Positions 42,800-52,272 of a DNA stretch of 64,000 nucleotides are shown here, piece by piece. The first letter of the stretch is position 1. Every line of letters begins with the position of its first letter. The notes below the pieces were generated by a model. It ran no database searches. It was not told where the DNA came from and saw nothing but the letters and a program-made list of their open reading frames with translations. The DNA is from an uncultured Alkaliphilus sp. (GTDB lineage: Bacteria; Bacillota; Clostridia; Peptostreptococcales; Natronincolaceae), in NCBI GenBank assembly GCA_938074565.1, contig CALJEQ010000023.1, positions 62,001 to 126,000 of the forward strand, given 5' to 3'. The position numbers and the translations under genes are program-made.

Positions 42800-44050
42800 T
42801 TATACTGCCTCCGTAGCAACACTGGTTCTTTTATCTAGGTATTTAAAAGTAATAAAATAATAAACAGAAGAAATAGCATAAAGCATACCTGCTAAATAAA
42901 AAATTCTACCATAGCCATATCCATCTATAATTACCCCACTTAATCTGCCACAGATAGCCCATCCAATTTGCACCACCGTCTGATTAAGGCTGTTGGTTAA
43001 CCCTTTTAATTTGTCAGGTACCTCCTCCATCATAATGGTTGAGGTAATAGGTCCACTGGCATTCATTATTGCTTGTCTAATTAAAAAAGCAATAATAGCA
43101 ATAATTAAGAATTTCGTATCTCCTAACATAACCATAAAAGGAATAGATAATCCCTGTAGCATAAAAACCGTTTTAACCCGTCCAAATTTATTGGCTAAAT
43201 AGGGCCCCATCATAACTGCAAATACAGTAATAGCCTGCCCCATAGACATAATTAAGCCAATTTGAGTACTAGATAAGGCAAATTGATTTTCAAAATAAAC
43301 ATTTGAAAATGGTACGAAAAGACCTGCTCCAAAACCAACTAAAGCACTGGCTATTATAAACTTTGAAATAATTGTCCATGTACTTTTAGAAAAAATATTT
43401 TCTATAAACTCTTTAATATCTGCTTTACCTTCTATTTTCACTTCGCTTATTTTAAATAAAGGTAGAACAGCCAACAAACTAGCAATAGTTGATAATAATA
43501 GAGTCATCCTTTGACCCCATGCCATTGTAAACATTCCTGTTTTTAAAAATAATAAAGGCAAACTACCACCTATTATATTTCCCATCATAGAAGCAAAAAT
43601 CATTAAAGCAAAATTTATACTAAATACCTTCATTCTTATTTCTTTTGTTGTATTTTCCATTAAAAACGGAGCATTTGCCACCATAAAAAACGCATTAAAT
43701 ATGCCTAATAAAAAACTAAAGAAAAGCAGTTGATTATTACTAACCAGTAACGCCCTTAGAATTTGACAAATTGAAACAAAGAAGACGCCAATTATCATTG
43801 TTTTTTTTCGCCCTATACGATCACTCAAAAAGCCTATAGGAACCAAGAATATTGCACTGGCAAGGGCAGTAGTAGAAATAAGCTCCCCCATAAAAGCCTT
43901 GTTGAAACCAATTTCTTGCAAATATAAATTATAAAGAGTTGCAAACATTCCCATTCCAAAATGATTCAACAAGATAGACATAAAAATACGTTTTATATTA
44001 TTGGGTACTTCATTGGCTATTCCCTTCCACTTTCTTAATATACCATTCAT
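42800..44050 (-). CDS. MFS transporter
   Basis: 416 residues, twelve helices. The helix 2-3 loop signature is present (IGFLSDRIGRKKTMIIGVF), and the second half repeats it weakly (GPYLANKFGRVKTVFML). The substrate is unknown. It lies upstream of panG on the same strand, separated by a leader with its own terminator, so it may be independent; a link to pantothenate is only positional. AAAGGGGAG supports the ATG. Confidence 0.85.
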   Translation of the reverse strand: MNGILRKWKGIANEVPNNIKRIFMSILLNHFGMGMFATLYNLYLQEIGFNKAFMGELISTTALASAIFLVPIGFLSDRIGRKKTMIIGVFFVSICQILRALLVSNNQLLFFSFLLGIFNAFFMVANAPFLMENTTKEIRMKVFSINFALMIFASMMGNIIGGSLPLLFLKTGMFTMAWGQRMTLLLSTIASLLAVLPLFKISEVKIEGKADIKEFIENIFSKSTWTIISKFIIASALVGFGAGLFVPFSNVYFENQFALSSTQIGLIMSMGQAITVFAVMMGPYLANKFGRVKTVFMLQGLSIPFMVMLGDTKFLIIAIIAFLIRQAIMNASGPITSTIMMEEVPDKLKGLTNSLNQTVVQIGWAICGRLSGVIIDGYGYGRIFYLAGMLYAISSVYYFITFKYLDKRTSVATEAV

Positions 44051-44378
44051 TGGTGTCTCCCCTTTAGAATATTTCGCATTTCTAAATACTTTTATATTTC
44101 AAGCATAAAACTTATCCTACTAAAAGTCAATTACTACTTAACTTTTTTAACTAGTTTTATTAAGTATGTAACTAAAATTTAACTGATTAAAAGGCAAACT
44201 ACACTTATAATTTACTTCCTTACTTTTTATCTGTCCTTTACACTGTTATTAGTAGCTGATATTATATTATATAAGAGTTATTAAATGTTAATGATTCACC
44301 AATAAACTTTAATTATAAAACTAAATGTATATTTCCTGTAATTCTACATATTTTTTAATTGAAAAGGAGTTGAATTAA
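44051..44378. other. divergent intergenic region between MFS and DegV genes
   Basis: About 330 bp of AT-rich sequence with promoters for two divergent genes. No open frame with a ribosome site, hairpin terminator or operator was recognised. The DegV ribosome site AAAAGGAG is near 44361-44368. Confidence 0.4.
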
Positions 44379-45209
44379 ATGCCAACAAACATTCAAATCG
44401 TTACCGATAGTACAGCTTATATAGACAAAGCCTTTACAAAAGAAAATAATATAGTAATTGCTCCTCTTACTGTAAATTTTGAAGGAGTTGTTTCTGATGA
44501 AGGTTATCCAGGTGAATTTAAAGAGTTTTTTGATCGCCTAGCTAACTCTTCAGACTTTCCATCTACTTCACAACCATCTATTGGGGTATATAAAAACATT
44601 TATGAAGAAGCACTTAAAGAAGGTAAAGAAGTCATTGTTCTTACTATATCATCTGAACTTAGTGGTACCTTTAATAGTGCCTCTACAGCAGCCACGCTTG
44701 TGGATGCAGATAAAATTACCGTTATAGATTCACTAACTGTTGCTGCAAATTTAAGAGTATTAACAGAAATGGCTGTACAATTTGCAAATCAAGGTCTTAC
44801 CCGTAAAGAAATTGTTGAAAAACTAGAAGTTGAAAAGGAAAGAATGGGTATTTTTCTAACTGTAGGTACATTAGAGTACTTGAAAAAAGGTGGAAGATTA
44901 TCTAATGCAGAAGCATTAATTGGTTCTATATTAAACATTAAACCTATTATCCATACTAATAATGGTAAGTTAGAACCTTTTGCTAAAGTAAGAGGGAGAA
45001 AAAAATCTTTAGAAAAAATTGTAGAAAGTGTTCCTGTTGATGTTACCAACTTAAATATCTGTCATATCTTTGCTTTAGATGAAGCAGAAGAATTAAAAAA
45101 CTTATTAGAAGAGCGTTTCCCTTCTTGTAGTGTAAATATAGAAGAGTTAGGACCTGTTATTGGTGCCCATCTTGGACCAAAGGCATTGGGTGTAGCTTTT
45201 AAGTATTAA
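44379..45209 (+). CDS. DegV family fatty-acid-binding protein
   Basis: 276 residues. The opening IQIVTDSTAYID and the lipid-binding TSQPSIGVYKNIYEE are DegV signatures, as are TISSELSGTFNSA and GPVIGAHLGPKALGVAF. In Firmicutes the FakB proteins of this family present fatty acids to the kinase FakA. No fakA is nearby, so a FakB role is inference. AAAGGAG precedes the ATG. Confidence 0.9.
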   Translation: MPTNIQIVTDSTAYIDKAFTKENNIVIAPLTVNFEGVVSDEGYPGEFKEFFDRLANSSDFPSTSQPSIGVYKNIYEEALKEGKEVIVLTISSELSGTFNSASTAATLVDADKITVIDSLTVAANLRVLTEMAVQFANQGLTRKEIVEKLEVEKERMGIFLTVGTLEYLKKGGRLSNAEALIGSILNIKPIIHTNNGKLEPFAKVRGRKKSLEKIVESVPVDVTNLNICHIFALDEAEELKNLLEERFPSCSVNIEELGPVIGAHLGPKALGVAFKY

Positions 45210-45298
45210 ACTTTGGAAACAATATTTAGTTATGTACTTATAAATCCATTAAAAAGATTAATACTATGTGCTAAATATTTCATTAGAAAAAACCTACG

Positions 45299-45330
45299 AA
45301 AAAACCCCTTTATGTACTAGGGGTTTTTTC
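45299..45330 (+). terminator. terminator after the DegV gene
   Basis: GAAAAAACCCC/GGGGTTTTTTC with an 11-base loop, about 90 bp after the stop codon. Confidence 0.85.
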
Positions 45331-45422
45331 TATCTGTATAATATTAAATTAATGTAAGTTGTTGTATTATATAAAATGGTCTATACTAAGACTATATTTT
45401 TCCACTGTTAAGGAGGGTTTAA

Positions 45423-45782
45423 ATGTTTCAATTTATATTAACCAAGACAAAAAAAATTATTAAAATGTCCCTTTCTAGCCTCGTAATTTTAACAATTATT
45501 CCAATTATGTATAGTTTAATTAAGAAAACAAATATTTTAAAAAGTGTATTTGATTTTAATTTTTTTATAGCATCTATTATTATTCTTTATGGTTTATTTG
45601 CCTTTTTTATTCCTGTAAGCCTAAAGAAAAGCAACCGTTTAGTTGATCATTCCAATTATGCAGAAGTACTTAAAGAAGAAAAAGAAAAGAAATTTGAAGA
45701 TGCTATTGAAAGTATCTTTTGGGGTGTCTCTAATATTATTATCGTGGGAATAACTGAAGTTATTTTAAGAACGTTCTTTTAA
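45423..45782 (+). CDS. small membrane protein, hypothetical
   Basis: 119 residues. Three hydrophobic segments: about 18-31 (SLVILTIIPIMYSL), 47-66 (FIASIIILYGLFAFFIPVSL) and 98-115. A charged stretch (KEEKEKKFEDA) lies between the second and third. It may relate to DUF3899-type proteins, but I am not sure. AAGGAGGG upstream and a long terminator downstream show that it is a real unit. Confidence 0.65.
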   Translation: MFQFILTKTKKIIKMSLSSLVILTIIPIMYSLIKKTNILKSVFDFNFFIASIIILYGLFAFFIPVSLKKSNRLVDHSNYAEVLKEEKEKKFEDAIESIFWGVSNIIIVGITEVILRTFF

Positions 45783-45825
45783 CTTTTTATCATCTTAAAT
45801 TATTAAGAAATCTTAACTTATCTAT

Positions 45826-45868
45826 GAAAAAGAGTTAACAAACAATCAGTTGTTTTTAACTCTTTTTG
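45826..45868 (+). terminator. terminator after the small membrane protein gene
   Basis: AAAAAGAGTTAA/TTAACTCTTTTT extended by AACAA/TTGTT, then T-rich. Confidence 0.85.
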
Positions 45869-45941
45869 TTGATTATTTCTGTACAATAGAGGATATAATA
45901 TTTATTAAATGATTAACTTAATTTTTTTAGAAGGAGATCCT

Positions 45942-46139
45942 ATGAATACATTACAAGCTATCATTCGCCTCTATGAAATAAAAGAAACAATGGAAGAAAA
46001 AAAACTTAAACAAGATTATACAGAAATTCTTCAAAATGAATTTCAGAAGATTAAAACCTTTCTTCTTCACTCTAACTTTGCATTTGATAACGTTAAAAAT
46101 TTGATTGTAGAGGTGGAAAAAAAGATGAACCTCAACTAA
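45942..46139 (+). CDS. small helical protein, hypothetical
   Basis: 65 residues from the ATG at 45942, with AAGGAG six bases upstream. It is charged and helical (LYEIKETMEEKKLKQDYTEI), with no membrane segment. No family recognised. It runs towards trmB on the other strand, ten bases between stop codons. Confidence 0.65.
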   Translation: MNTLQAIIRLYEIKETMEEKKLKQDYTEILQNEFQKIKTFLLHSNFAFDNVKNLIVEVEKKMNLN

Positions 46140-46149
46140 AGTTCACCTT

Positions 46150-46788
46150 TTATTCCACCACAGCTATAAATTTATAAATGGCTTTCCCCATATTTACAAA
46201 CTTTTCTTCATACTCTGTCATTACGTTATCTATAGGCTCTTCTTTATGTAGGTCAAAATTAACTTCCTTCAACTCTATACCTTTCATTTGCTTTACTTCT
46301 TCTAAAGAAAACTCAAATAGTGCTAAACCATCGGTTTTAAAATGTATTTCACCTTTGGATACTAATACATTTTTATACCGTTGTAAAAATCCATTATGGG
46401 TTAATCTCCTTTTATAGTGTCTATCCTTAGGCCATGGGTCACTGAAGTTTAGATAAATCCGTTCAACTCCACTGGAAGGAAAGATTAATTCAAGGTTTTC
46501 AGCCCGTTGATTAGTTATTTTTATATTTAATAACTTGGTATCATCCAACAGTTTACACGATTTCCACAATAATTCTTTTGATTTATCCATTCCAACATAG
46601 TTAATATCAGTATTTCTTTCAGCTAATGTTTTAAGAAACTGACCTTTTCCCATGCCAATTTCCAAATGAATTGGGTTGTTATTGTTAAATACTGCTTGCC
46701 AATCAACAGAACCATTATCCAGTGTATCAATAAAATAACTATTTCCTTTTAACATTTCATCTACACCTACTATATTTCTTATCCTCAT
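46150..46788 (-). CDS. trmB: tRNA (guanine-N7-)-methyltransferase
   Basis: 212 residues. Methylates G46 of tRNA with SAM. The SAM site is LEIGMGKGQFL, and FSDPWPKDRHYKRRLTH is the diagnostic catalytic/tRNA block. Length and motifs are typical. Monocistronic. Confidence 0.96.
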   Translation of the reverse strand: MRIRNIVGVDEMLKGNSYFIDTLDNGSVDWQAVFNNNNPIHLEIGMGKGQFLKTLAERNTDINYVGMDKSKELLWKSCKLLDDTKLLNIKITNQRAENLELIFPSSGVERIYLNFSDPWPKDRHYKRRLTHNGFLQRYKNVLVSKGEIHFKTDGLALFEFSLEEVKQMKGIELKEVNFDLHKEEPIDNVMTEYEEKFVNMGKAIYKFIAVVE

Positions 46789-46906
46789 GTTTTCTTCTCC
46801 TTAGTAAATTTAGTTTTTAATACATTTTTATAATTATTTGTATTGTATTTTATGTACTTGCTGTAGCTCTATTAATATAAAAGCAAGCTTTAAAACTTAT
46901 ACTCTA

Positions 46907-47590
46907 CTAGATAACTTTCGCTGAATTTACCCCGTCTGTATTGGTTAATAACCAAAGTATATGTTCTTTTTCTATCACCCTTTTACTTTTACATTGTATG
47001 GTTAATATTCCAAAGTTACTGTCGTCAGAATCCATTTCTAATGCAATATGTATAATTGAAACTTCTTCTAGCCCTAGGGTTTCTGCAACCTTTCCAATTT
47101 GCCCTGGAGTATTACAAATATTTAACTGGAGGGTAAACACATTCCTTTTATCTGGAATTAACCTTTCTAACCTTGAAAATACTTTTAAGGAAACCAGCAC
47201 AATGGCAGTAGTAATATAAGCACCTGAGTAAAAACCAACCCCTAAAGCCAACCCTATACAGGCTACAGCCCATAAACTAGCTGCTGTTGTTAATCCTTTT
47301 ATGCTGCCACCATCTTTAATAATTGTTCCAGCTCCTAAAAATCCAATTCCACTTATTACTTGGGCTCCTAATCTAGCGGGGTCTACATTAACATAATTAC
47401 TATAAGTCTCAAAAATAAAAATTGAAATTAACATAACTAAAGCAGCTCCGCTACAAACTAAAATATGTGTTCTAAAACCAGCAGCTCTCCTAACACTTTC
47501 CCTCTCCATTCCCACTAGTCCACCTAAAACAGTTGCTGATAATAGTCTTAAAATAATTTGTGTTGTTGTTAACGTCTCTAACATAAGCAT
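46907..47590 (-). CDS. MgtC/SapB family membrane protein
   Basis: About 227 residues. Start at the ATG at 47590 or 47584: the ATG at 47605 lies before the GGAG ribosome site. Four to five helices, with GGLVGMERESVRRAAGFRTHILVC typical of MgtC/SapB, then an ACT-like soluble C-terminus (about 145 onward). Relatives aid survival at low Mg or regulate Mg/phosphate homeostasis. The exact function is not known. Confidence 0.88.
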   Translation of the reverse strand: MLMLETLTTTQIILRLLSATVLGGLVGMERESVRRAAGFRTHILVCSGAALVMLISIFIFETYSNYVNVDPARLGAQVISGIGFLGAGTIIKDGGSIKGLTTAASLWAVACIGLALGVGFYSGAYITTAIVLVSLKVFSRLERLIPDKRNVFTLQLNICNTPGQIGKVAETLGLEEVSIIHIALEMDSDDSNFGILTIQCKSKRVIEKEHILWLLTNTDGVNSAKVI

Positions 47591-47736
47591 CAATCTCCAT
47601 ATCATTTATTTAAAATTACTACTATTATTAAAATTATATGAAATCCTCCTATTAAAGTTCTATATTGTTAATGATTTTATCGGCTATTTAGGTTAAAATA
47701 TTTAAAAAGGCATTTAATACACTTAGGAGGTTATTT

Positions 47737-48009
47737 ATGGAATACATTAATACTGGTACTTTTCTCTTAATTGAATGGTTAAAAACTTTTATTATTTTTA
47801 CCATAATTGACAAATTGATTATTCGTAGAAAAATAAAAGAAATTTTAAGAAATCACGATACATATATATCATCTTTAGTTGTAGCTGCTTTTCTAATTAT
47901 TCTTAGAGCACAAAATCTATCTTTTTTTACCTTTTTATTATGGTCTGTAGTAGTGATGGTTATTTACTCATTTATCCGAGTGCTTTTTAGAATAATAGTA
48001 GGAAAATAA
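47737..48009 (+). CDS. small membrane protein, hypothetical
   Basis: 90 residues with hydrophobic segments at about 5-25, 45-60 and 63-85 (FFTFLLWSVVVMVIYSFI). A basic patch (IIRRKIKEILRNHD) lies between the first and second. AGGAGG about ten bases before the ATG supports translation. No family recognised. Confidence 0.6.
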   Translation: MEYINTGTFLLIEWLKTFIIFTIIDKLIIRRKIKEILRNHDTYISSLVVAAFLIILRAQNLSFFTFLLWSVVVMVIYSFIRVLFRIIVGK

Positions 48010-48016
48010 TTTTAAA

Positions 48017-48069
48017 TTTATTATTGTCATTATTTATTTTAATTTTATTATTGTCATTATTTATTTTAC
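48017..48069. repeat. tandem duplication of about 28 bp
   Basis: ttattattgtcattatttat occurs twice (48017 and 48045) with matching flanks, just after the small membrane protein gene. No function is evident. Confidence 0.6.
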
Positions 48070-48127
48070 CATTACTTACCCTTATATTTTTAGTTGGTTT
48101 GCTAAAAATATAAATAGCCGAAAGTTT

Positions 48128-48229
48128 TAAAATAAAACTGCGGGGGAACCAATATTAGGGGTGTATCGCTTTGCGAGGACCTTTTCCCAGGTCTAATCCG
48201 ACAGCTAACCTCGTAGGCTAAAGGGAGGA
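48128..48229 (+). ncRNA. c-di-AMP riboswitch (ydaO/yuaA family)
   Basis: The 5' part reads actgcgggggaaccaatatt followed by ggggtg. The 3' part holds the diagnostic block ccgacagctaacctcgtagg, then ggctaaagggagg leads into the ribosome site. In Firmicutes this family binds c-di-AMP and turns off cell-wall hydrolases and K+ transporters. The gene downstream is a SleB-like hydrolase, the classical target. Confidence 0.9.
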
Positions 48230-48235
48230 TTTGTT

Positions 48236-48764
48236 ATGAAAAAAACTTTATTAATTTTCTCATTGGTTTTAACTATTTCTGCACCAACCCTTTTAGAAAT
48301 GAACGCTTATAAAGACGATCCAACTTTGCTTAAACTTGAAGAAACTGTAGATTCTTATATTGCTGAACCCCACCTCAGGCACAACTAATTTACATTCATT
48401 ACCTGATTATGACTATCAAGAAGTTTATAACTTAGCCAAGATTATTCATGCCGAAGCAAGAGGTGAAACTTTTGACGGTATGGTGGCGGTGGGTGCAGTG
48501 GTATTAAACCGAGTTGAAGACCAACAGTTTCCTAACACCATTGAAGAAGTAATTCTTCAACCCAGACAATTTTCTTCTGTAAATGATGGTCAATTTAATT
48601 TAGAACCAAATAAGACCGCTTTAGAAGCAGCGTATATTGCTTTAATAGGTATGGATCCTACCAATGGTTGTCTATATTTTTATAATCCTACCATAGCAAC
48701 AGTTGCTTGGAGCTTTAAACGTAAAACCGAGGTAGTTATAGGTAACCATAGTTTTACTAAATAA
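48236..48764 (+). pseudogene. SleB-like cell wall hydrolase, frameshifted
   Basis: The ATG at 48236, with AGGGAGG upstream, opens a signal peptide (MKKTLLIFSLVLTISAPTLL). The frame stops at 48386-48388 after 50 codons. The catalytic domain continues in the next frame, from about 48372 (PTSGTTNLHSLPDY; AKIIHAEARGETFDGMVAVG) to 48764. Deleting one C from the CCCC run at 48368-48371 would join them as ...DSYIAE-PTSGTTN... into an about 175-residue exported hydrolase. The HAEARGE block with its Glu is intact. Either a true one-base insertion or a sequence error. Confidence 0.82.
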
Positions 48765-48819
48765 CATTTATATTTCTGTCTAATGATTTCATAAACACAT
48801 AATCTTTATTATGTGAAAT

Positions 48820-48862
48820 AAAAAAACAATAAGTCTATAAAATATAGACTTGTTGTTTTTTT
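48820..48862. terminator. bidirectional terminator between convergent genes
   Basis: AAAAAACAATAAGTCTATA/TATAGACTTGTTGTTTTTT stem; it overlaps the last codon of the DUF881 gene. Confidence 0.88.
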
Positions 48863-49589
48863 ATGTTGTTTCTTCAATAGGTTTTAATAACTCTATTGGC
48901 TTTTCCTTATCTATAGCTGGAATCTTAATTTTTTCTTCATATTGAATACTGCTACGTATACCGTCACTTTTCATATATTCAAAAATAAATGTACCATGTT
49001 CAATATAACGAACAAAAGACTTTTGATCTCCAATAACTTGTATCTGATAAGGTGGTGCAATAGGTTGACCATTTACATTAATATGGCTACCTGCAAAAAC
49101 AACCTCACTTCTACTGGTAAGACGCTGATTATTGATGGCAATTACTTCAGCTCCAAAAAACTTTAATTCATTAACCATTTTAATTAAATATTTTTTTTCT
49201 TCAATTGTTTTACCAATATTTATGTTATCACCTAGAGTACCTTCTAAATTTATTATTATTCCTGGTCCCTCTGCATCGCGATGACCTGCCATCAACTGAT
49301 AAGATGTTACATCATTTCTTAACTTTTTTAACACAATGTTTTCATTGGCGATTTCACTCTCAAAACTTCCAACTTCCTTTTTTAATTCTAGAATTCTATC
49401 CCTCATTGCTTGATTAACTTTCTTTAGATCACTAATCTCTTGTACTTCCATATCCCTATTAATAGGAAAACTTAAGTCATCGTTATCCATTCTTACATTA
49501 GAGTCAAGATGAATTCCCACTGCTATTCCAAAAATAAATAATATAATTACTAAAAGAACAGTATTTGAATCAACCTTATTACTTTTCAT
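48861..49589 (-). CDS. DUF881 family membrane-anchored protein
   Basis: 242 residues from the ATG at 49589; a GTG at 49598 overlaps the AAAGGGTG site. One N-terminal helix (about 11-28; VLLVIILFIFGIAVGI), a coiled coil (about 45-90), then the DUF881 domain with DAEGPGIIINLEGTLGD and FGAEVIAINNQRL. Bacillus homologues (YlxX/YlxW) lie in the division/cell-wall region near ftsZ. Function unknown; a role in envelope or division is inferred. Confidence 0.85.
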   Translation of the reverse strand: MKSNKVDSNTVLLVIILFIFGIAVGIHLDSNVRMDNDDLSFPINRDMEVQEISDLKKVNQAMRDRILELKKEVGSFESEIANENIVLKKLRNDVTSYQLMAGHRDAEGPGIIINLEGTLGDNINIGKTIEEKKYLIKMVNELKFFGAEVIAINNQRLTSRSEVVFAGSHINVNGQPIAPPYQIQVIGDQKSFVRYIEHGTFIFEYMKSDGIRSSIQYEEKIKIPAIDKEKPIELLKPIEETT

Positions 49590-49700
49590 TTTTTTCACCC
49601 TTTAGATTTGCATTTATTTTTTATTGACTTATTAACTAGAATTATCTTACAATAAAAATGATACCTGTAAATGACAAATTAGTCAATGCAATAAGATGGT

Positions 49701-49729
49701 AAAAATAAAAGGAAGGTCTAAGACCTTCC
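49701..49729 (-). terminator. terminator overlapping the SASP stop codon
   Basis: GGAAGGTC/GACCTTCC with a three-base loop, followed on the minus strand by TTTTATTTTT. The stop codon lies in the stem. Confidence 0.85.
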
Positions 49730-49897
49730 TAAATGAGTTAATGATTTTTCAGCATCTTCAACCATTTTTTTTACCATATTCCCGCCAACATATCCAGCAT
49801 AAGTTTCTTTTTCAAGTCCCAACTCTCTTGCCATTTCTTCTTTAAAAGATGTAAGGGCTTGTCGAGCTTCTGGTACCACAGGATTTCTTTTTGACAT
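49718..49897 (-). CDS. small acid-soluble spore protein, alpha/beta type
   Basis: 59 residues. VVPEARQALTSFKEEMAREL and VGGNMVKKMVEDAEKSL are the two conserved blocks of alpha/beta SASPs, which coat and protect spore DNA. The family's central LTSRENG-type segment is shortened here to ETYAGY. GAGGTGAT precedes the ATG. It shows that the organism forms endospores. Expression by sigma-G is expected; I could not identify the promoter. Confidence 0.9.
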   Translation of the reverse strand: MSKRNPVVPEARQALTSFKEEMARELGLEKETYAGYVGGNMVKKMVEDAEKSLTHLGRS

Positions 49898-50084
49898 AAT
49901 CCATCACCTCAAACTTATTATTAGACTCTCTATTAATCTATATTCCTATTAAATTATGTCAATACTTGTGATTATTAGTGGGGTATTGAAATTGAATTTT
50001 AAAATTTGTTTTACATAACAAACATGGGATATACATATGATGTATAGTTCATCATGTTTAATACATTTAGAAAGGTTGATTTCA

Positions 50085-50690
50085 ATGATATCATCAAATT
50101 TTATTTTATCCAAAAACGACTTAACATTAATTGACAGTGAGTTAGACTTAAAAACTGCCCTAGAAATATTAGATAAAGGTAATTTTTTATCTTTACCAGT
50201 TGTAAAAAATGATACTTTTATAGGCGTTGTTGCTAAGGAAAAAGTACTTGAACAGTTAATGGACTCTTCAAATGAGTTAAAATTAGTATCCTCTATTACT
50301 AGAAGTGACATTCCTTATCTTAACTTAGAGGATGATGTGGAGGAAGCCGCACATTTATTGGCTGAAACAAATATACCTTTTGTTGCCATGAAGGATGACC
50401 ATCAACACTTTATTGGAATTATCACCCATAAAACTATTTTTAAGCACTATGCACAAATATTTGGTATTAATAAAGGCCAGAAATTAATTGTAAATACATA
50501 TGATATACAGGGTCGTTTGGCACTTTTAACTGACATCATATCAAAGTCTGGTGCTGATATTTTAAGCTTAATTATTGATAACCCTAATGTTTCCACTAAT
50601 GTACTTAAAATAATTGTAAGGGTTGAATGTTCAGACTTAGAAAAACTAAAGTCAGATATTGAAAATGCAGGTTTTTCTGTAAGACAATAA
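50085..50690 (+). CDS. CBS-pair and ACT-domain protein (AcuB-like)
   Basis: 201 residues from the ATG at 50085 (AAAGG eight bases upstream). Two CBS motifs (about 5-55 and 65-120; FLSLPVVKNDTFIGVVAKEK, NIPFVAMKDDHQHFIGIITH) are followed by an ACT domain (about 130-201; DIQGRLALLTDIISKSGADI). This is the AcuB layout. CBS pairs bind adenine nucleotides and ACT domains amino acids. The regulated partner is unknown; no acuA/acuC is adjacent. Confidence 0.82.
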   Translation: MISSNFILSKNDLTLIDSELDLKTALEILDKGNFLSLPVVKNDTFIGVVAKEKVLEQLMDSSNELKLVSSITRSDIPYLNLEDDVEEAAHLLAETNIPFVAMKDDHQHFIGIITHKTIFKHYAQIFGINKGQKLIVNTYDIQGRLALLTDIISKSGADILSLIIDNPNVSTNVLKIIVRVECSDLEKLKSDIENAGFSVRQ

Positions 50691-50700
50691 ATTTATTTTT

Positions 50701-50740
50701 AAAAAATAAGGTGACTATTTTAAGTCACCTTATTTTTTTT
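50701..50740. terminator. bidirectional terminator between convergent genes
   Basis: AAATAAGGTGACT/AGTCACCTTATTT with a short loop and long A- and T-runs, serving the CBS-ACT gene and the convergent trpS. Confidence 0.92.
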
Positions 50741-50774
50741 AGCTTTATTTAATAATTACAAAATTATTCTTTCA

Positions 50775-51776
50775 TTATTTAGTTAATAAACCAACCTTAC
50801 TTCTAACTTCTTTCATTGTTCTTTCTGCTATTTCAGTGGCTCTTTCAGCTCCCCGCTTATAAACGGTTTCAACAAAGTCCATATTGTTCATATAATCTTG
50901 ATACTTTTCTTTAAAAGGTCTTAGTCCTTCAATTATTACTTCAGCTAATTCTTTTTTGAAAGCACCATAACCCTTCCCATCATACTTTTTCACAACTTCT
51001 TCAATTGAGATATTTCCTACAGTTGAATATATGGTAATTAGGTTTTTGATTCCTGGCTGTTCATCGGAATATAGTACTTTGTTCTCACTATCAGTAACTG
51101 CTCTTTTCATTTTCTTTAAAATTATATCTTCTGTATCCATTAGAAAAATTGTACCATTAACATTATCATCTGACTTAGACATCTTCTTATCAGGTTCTTG
51201 AAGACTCATGATTCTTGCCCCCACTTTTGGGATGCGATGTTCTGGTATTGCAAAAGTATCTCCGTGGGCCTGATTAAATCTAAGGGCTATATCTCTACAT
51301 AGCTCTAAATGTTGTTTTTGGTCTTCTCCAACGGGTACAATATTGGTTTGATACAATAAAATATCCGCCGCCTGTAGCACTGGATATGAGTATAATCCTG
51401 AATTAATATTGTCTTTATTCTTTTGAGATTTTTCTTTAAATTGAGTCATCCTATTAAGTTCACCTAAATAGGTATAACAATTTAATATCCAAGACAGTTC
51501 CGTATGTTGTGGAACATGGGATTGAAAAAAAAGAATATTTTTTTCTGGGTCTAATCCACAAGCTAAATATTGAACTAAAAAGGATAAACAGGTTTTTTGA
51601 AACTCCTTCGGGTCTTGCCTAACAGTTAAAGAATGTAGATCCACAATGGAGTATAAACATTGATAATCCTTCTCTAAAGCCTTCCAATTTTGAATTGCCC
51701 CTATATAGTTCCCGAGGGTTAAGCTCCCTGTAGGTTGTGCGCCACTAAAAATAATTTTTTGATGGTTATTTTCCAT
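50775..51776 (-). CDS. trpS: tryptophanyl-tRNA synthetase
   Basis: 333 residues from the ATG at 51776, following AAGGTGAAGGGG. Class-I signatures are FSGAQPTGSLTLGNYIGA (HIGH-equivalent TLGN) and KMSKSDDNVNGTI. It charges tRNA-Trp. A T-box leader upstream controls it by sensing uncharged tRNA-Trp. Confidence 0.96.
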   Translation of the reverse strand: MENNHQKIIFSGAQPTGSLTLGNYIGAIQNWKALEKDYQCLYSIVDLHSLTVRQDPKEFQKTCLSFLVQYLACGLDPEKNILFFQSHVPQHTELSWILNCYTYLGELNRMTQFKEKSQKNKDNINSGLYSYPVLQAADILLYQTNIVPVGEDQKQHLELCRDIALRFNQAHGDTFAIPEHRIPKVGARIMSLQEPDKKMSKSDDNVNGTIFLMDTEDIILKKMKRAVTDSENKVLYSDEQPGIKNLITIYSTVGNISIEEVVKKYDGKGYGAFKKELAEVIIEGLRPFKEKYQDYMNNMDFVETVYKRGAERATEIAERTMKEVRSKVGLLTK

Positions 51777-51813
51777 CCCCTTCACCTTCCTTAATATATG
51801 TATTTTTTTATAA

Positions 51814-52065
51814 AACAAAAAAACTCCCCATCTCTATTAATAGAGACGAAGAGTTAACTCCGCGGTACCACCCTAATTTGTGTTATACACCACTTTACCA
51901 GTTGAAAAATTCAACATATCCCTATAACGGAGGATCACCGTCTTAGCCTACTGTATATTTCAACCAGCACTCGTAAGTCCATTCAAAATAGCCCTTGTAT
52001 CGATCTTACACCGTCATCGACTCGCTTAAACAAATAAATATCTTTACTCTTCTTACTCATCGTTT
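51814..52065 (-). ncRNA. T-box leader of trpS, Trp specifier
   Basis: On the minus strand the T-box core AGGGTGGTACCGCG (51874-51861) is perfect. It is followed by a terminator (AACTC...TCTCTATTAATAGAGA...GAGTT and seven T, 51855-51814). In the stem-I region GAATGGACTTACG places TGG at 51981-51979 as the likely specifier codon, matching the tryptophan gene downstream. Uncharged tRNA-Trp would favour the antiterminator. Confidence 0.93.
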
Positions 52066-52272
52066 ATTATCTTGTATTTAGTTAAATGAATTATAATTGA
52101 TAAGATTGTTTATGTCAATAAAATTATTACCATTTAAATAATAAATTATGTAATTTATTTTACTTAATTTATCCTTTTAAACAACTTCTTAATAATTAAT
52201 TAATAAGGATAGAATATTGTTAGTACACTATAGTATATATTAAAATTAACTTTTAGATAGGGAGTGAACAAT

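Noticed and set aside
49949-50311. 120-codon open frame on the minus strand opposite the CBS-ACT gene
   Set aside because: The plus-strand frame has clear CBS and ACT domains; the opposite frame shows no domain and no ribosome site.
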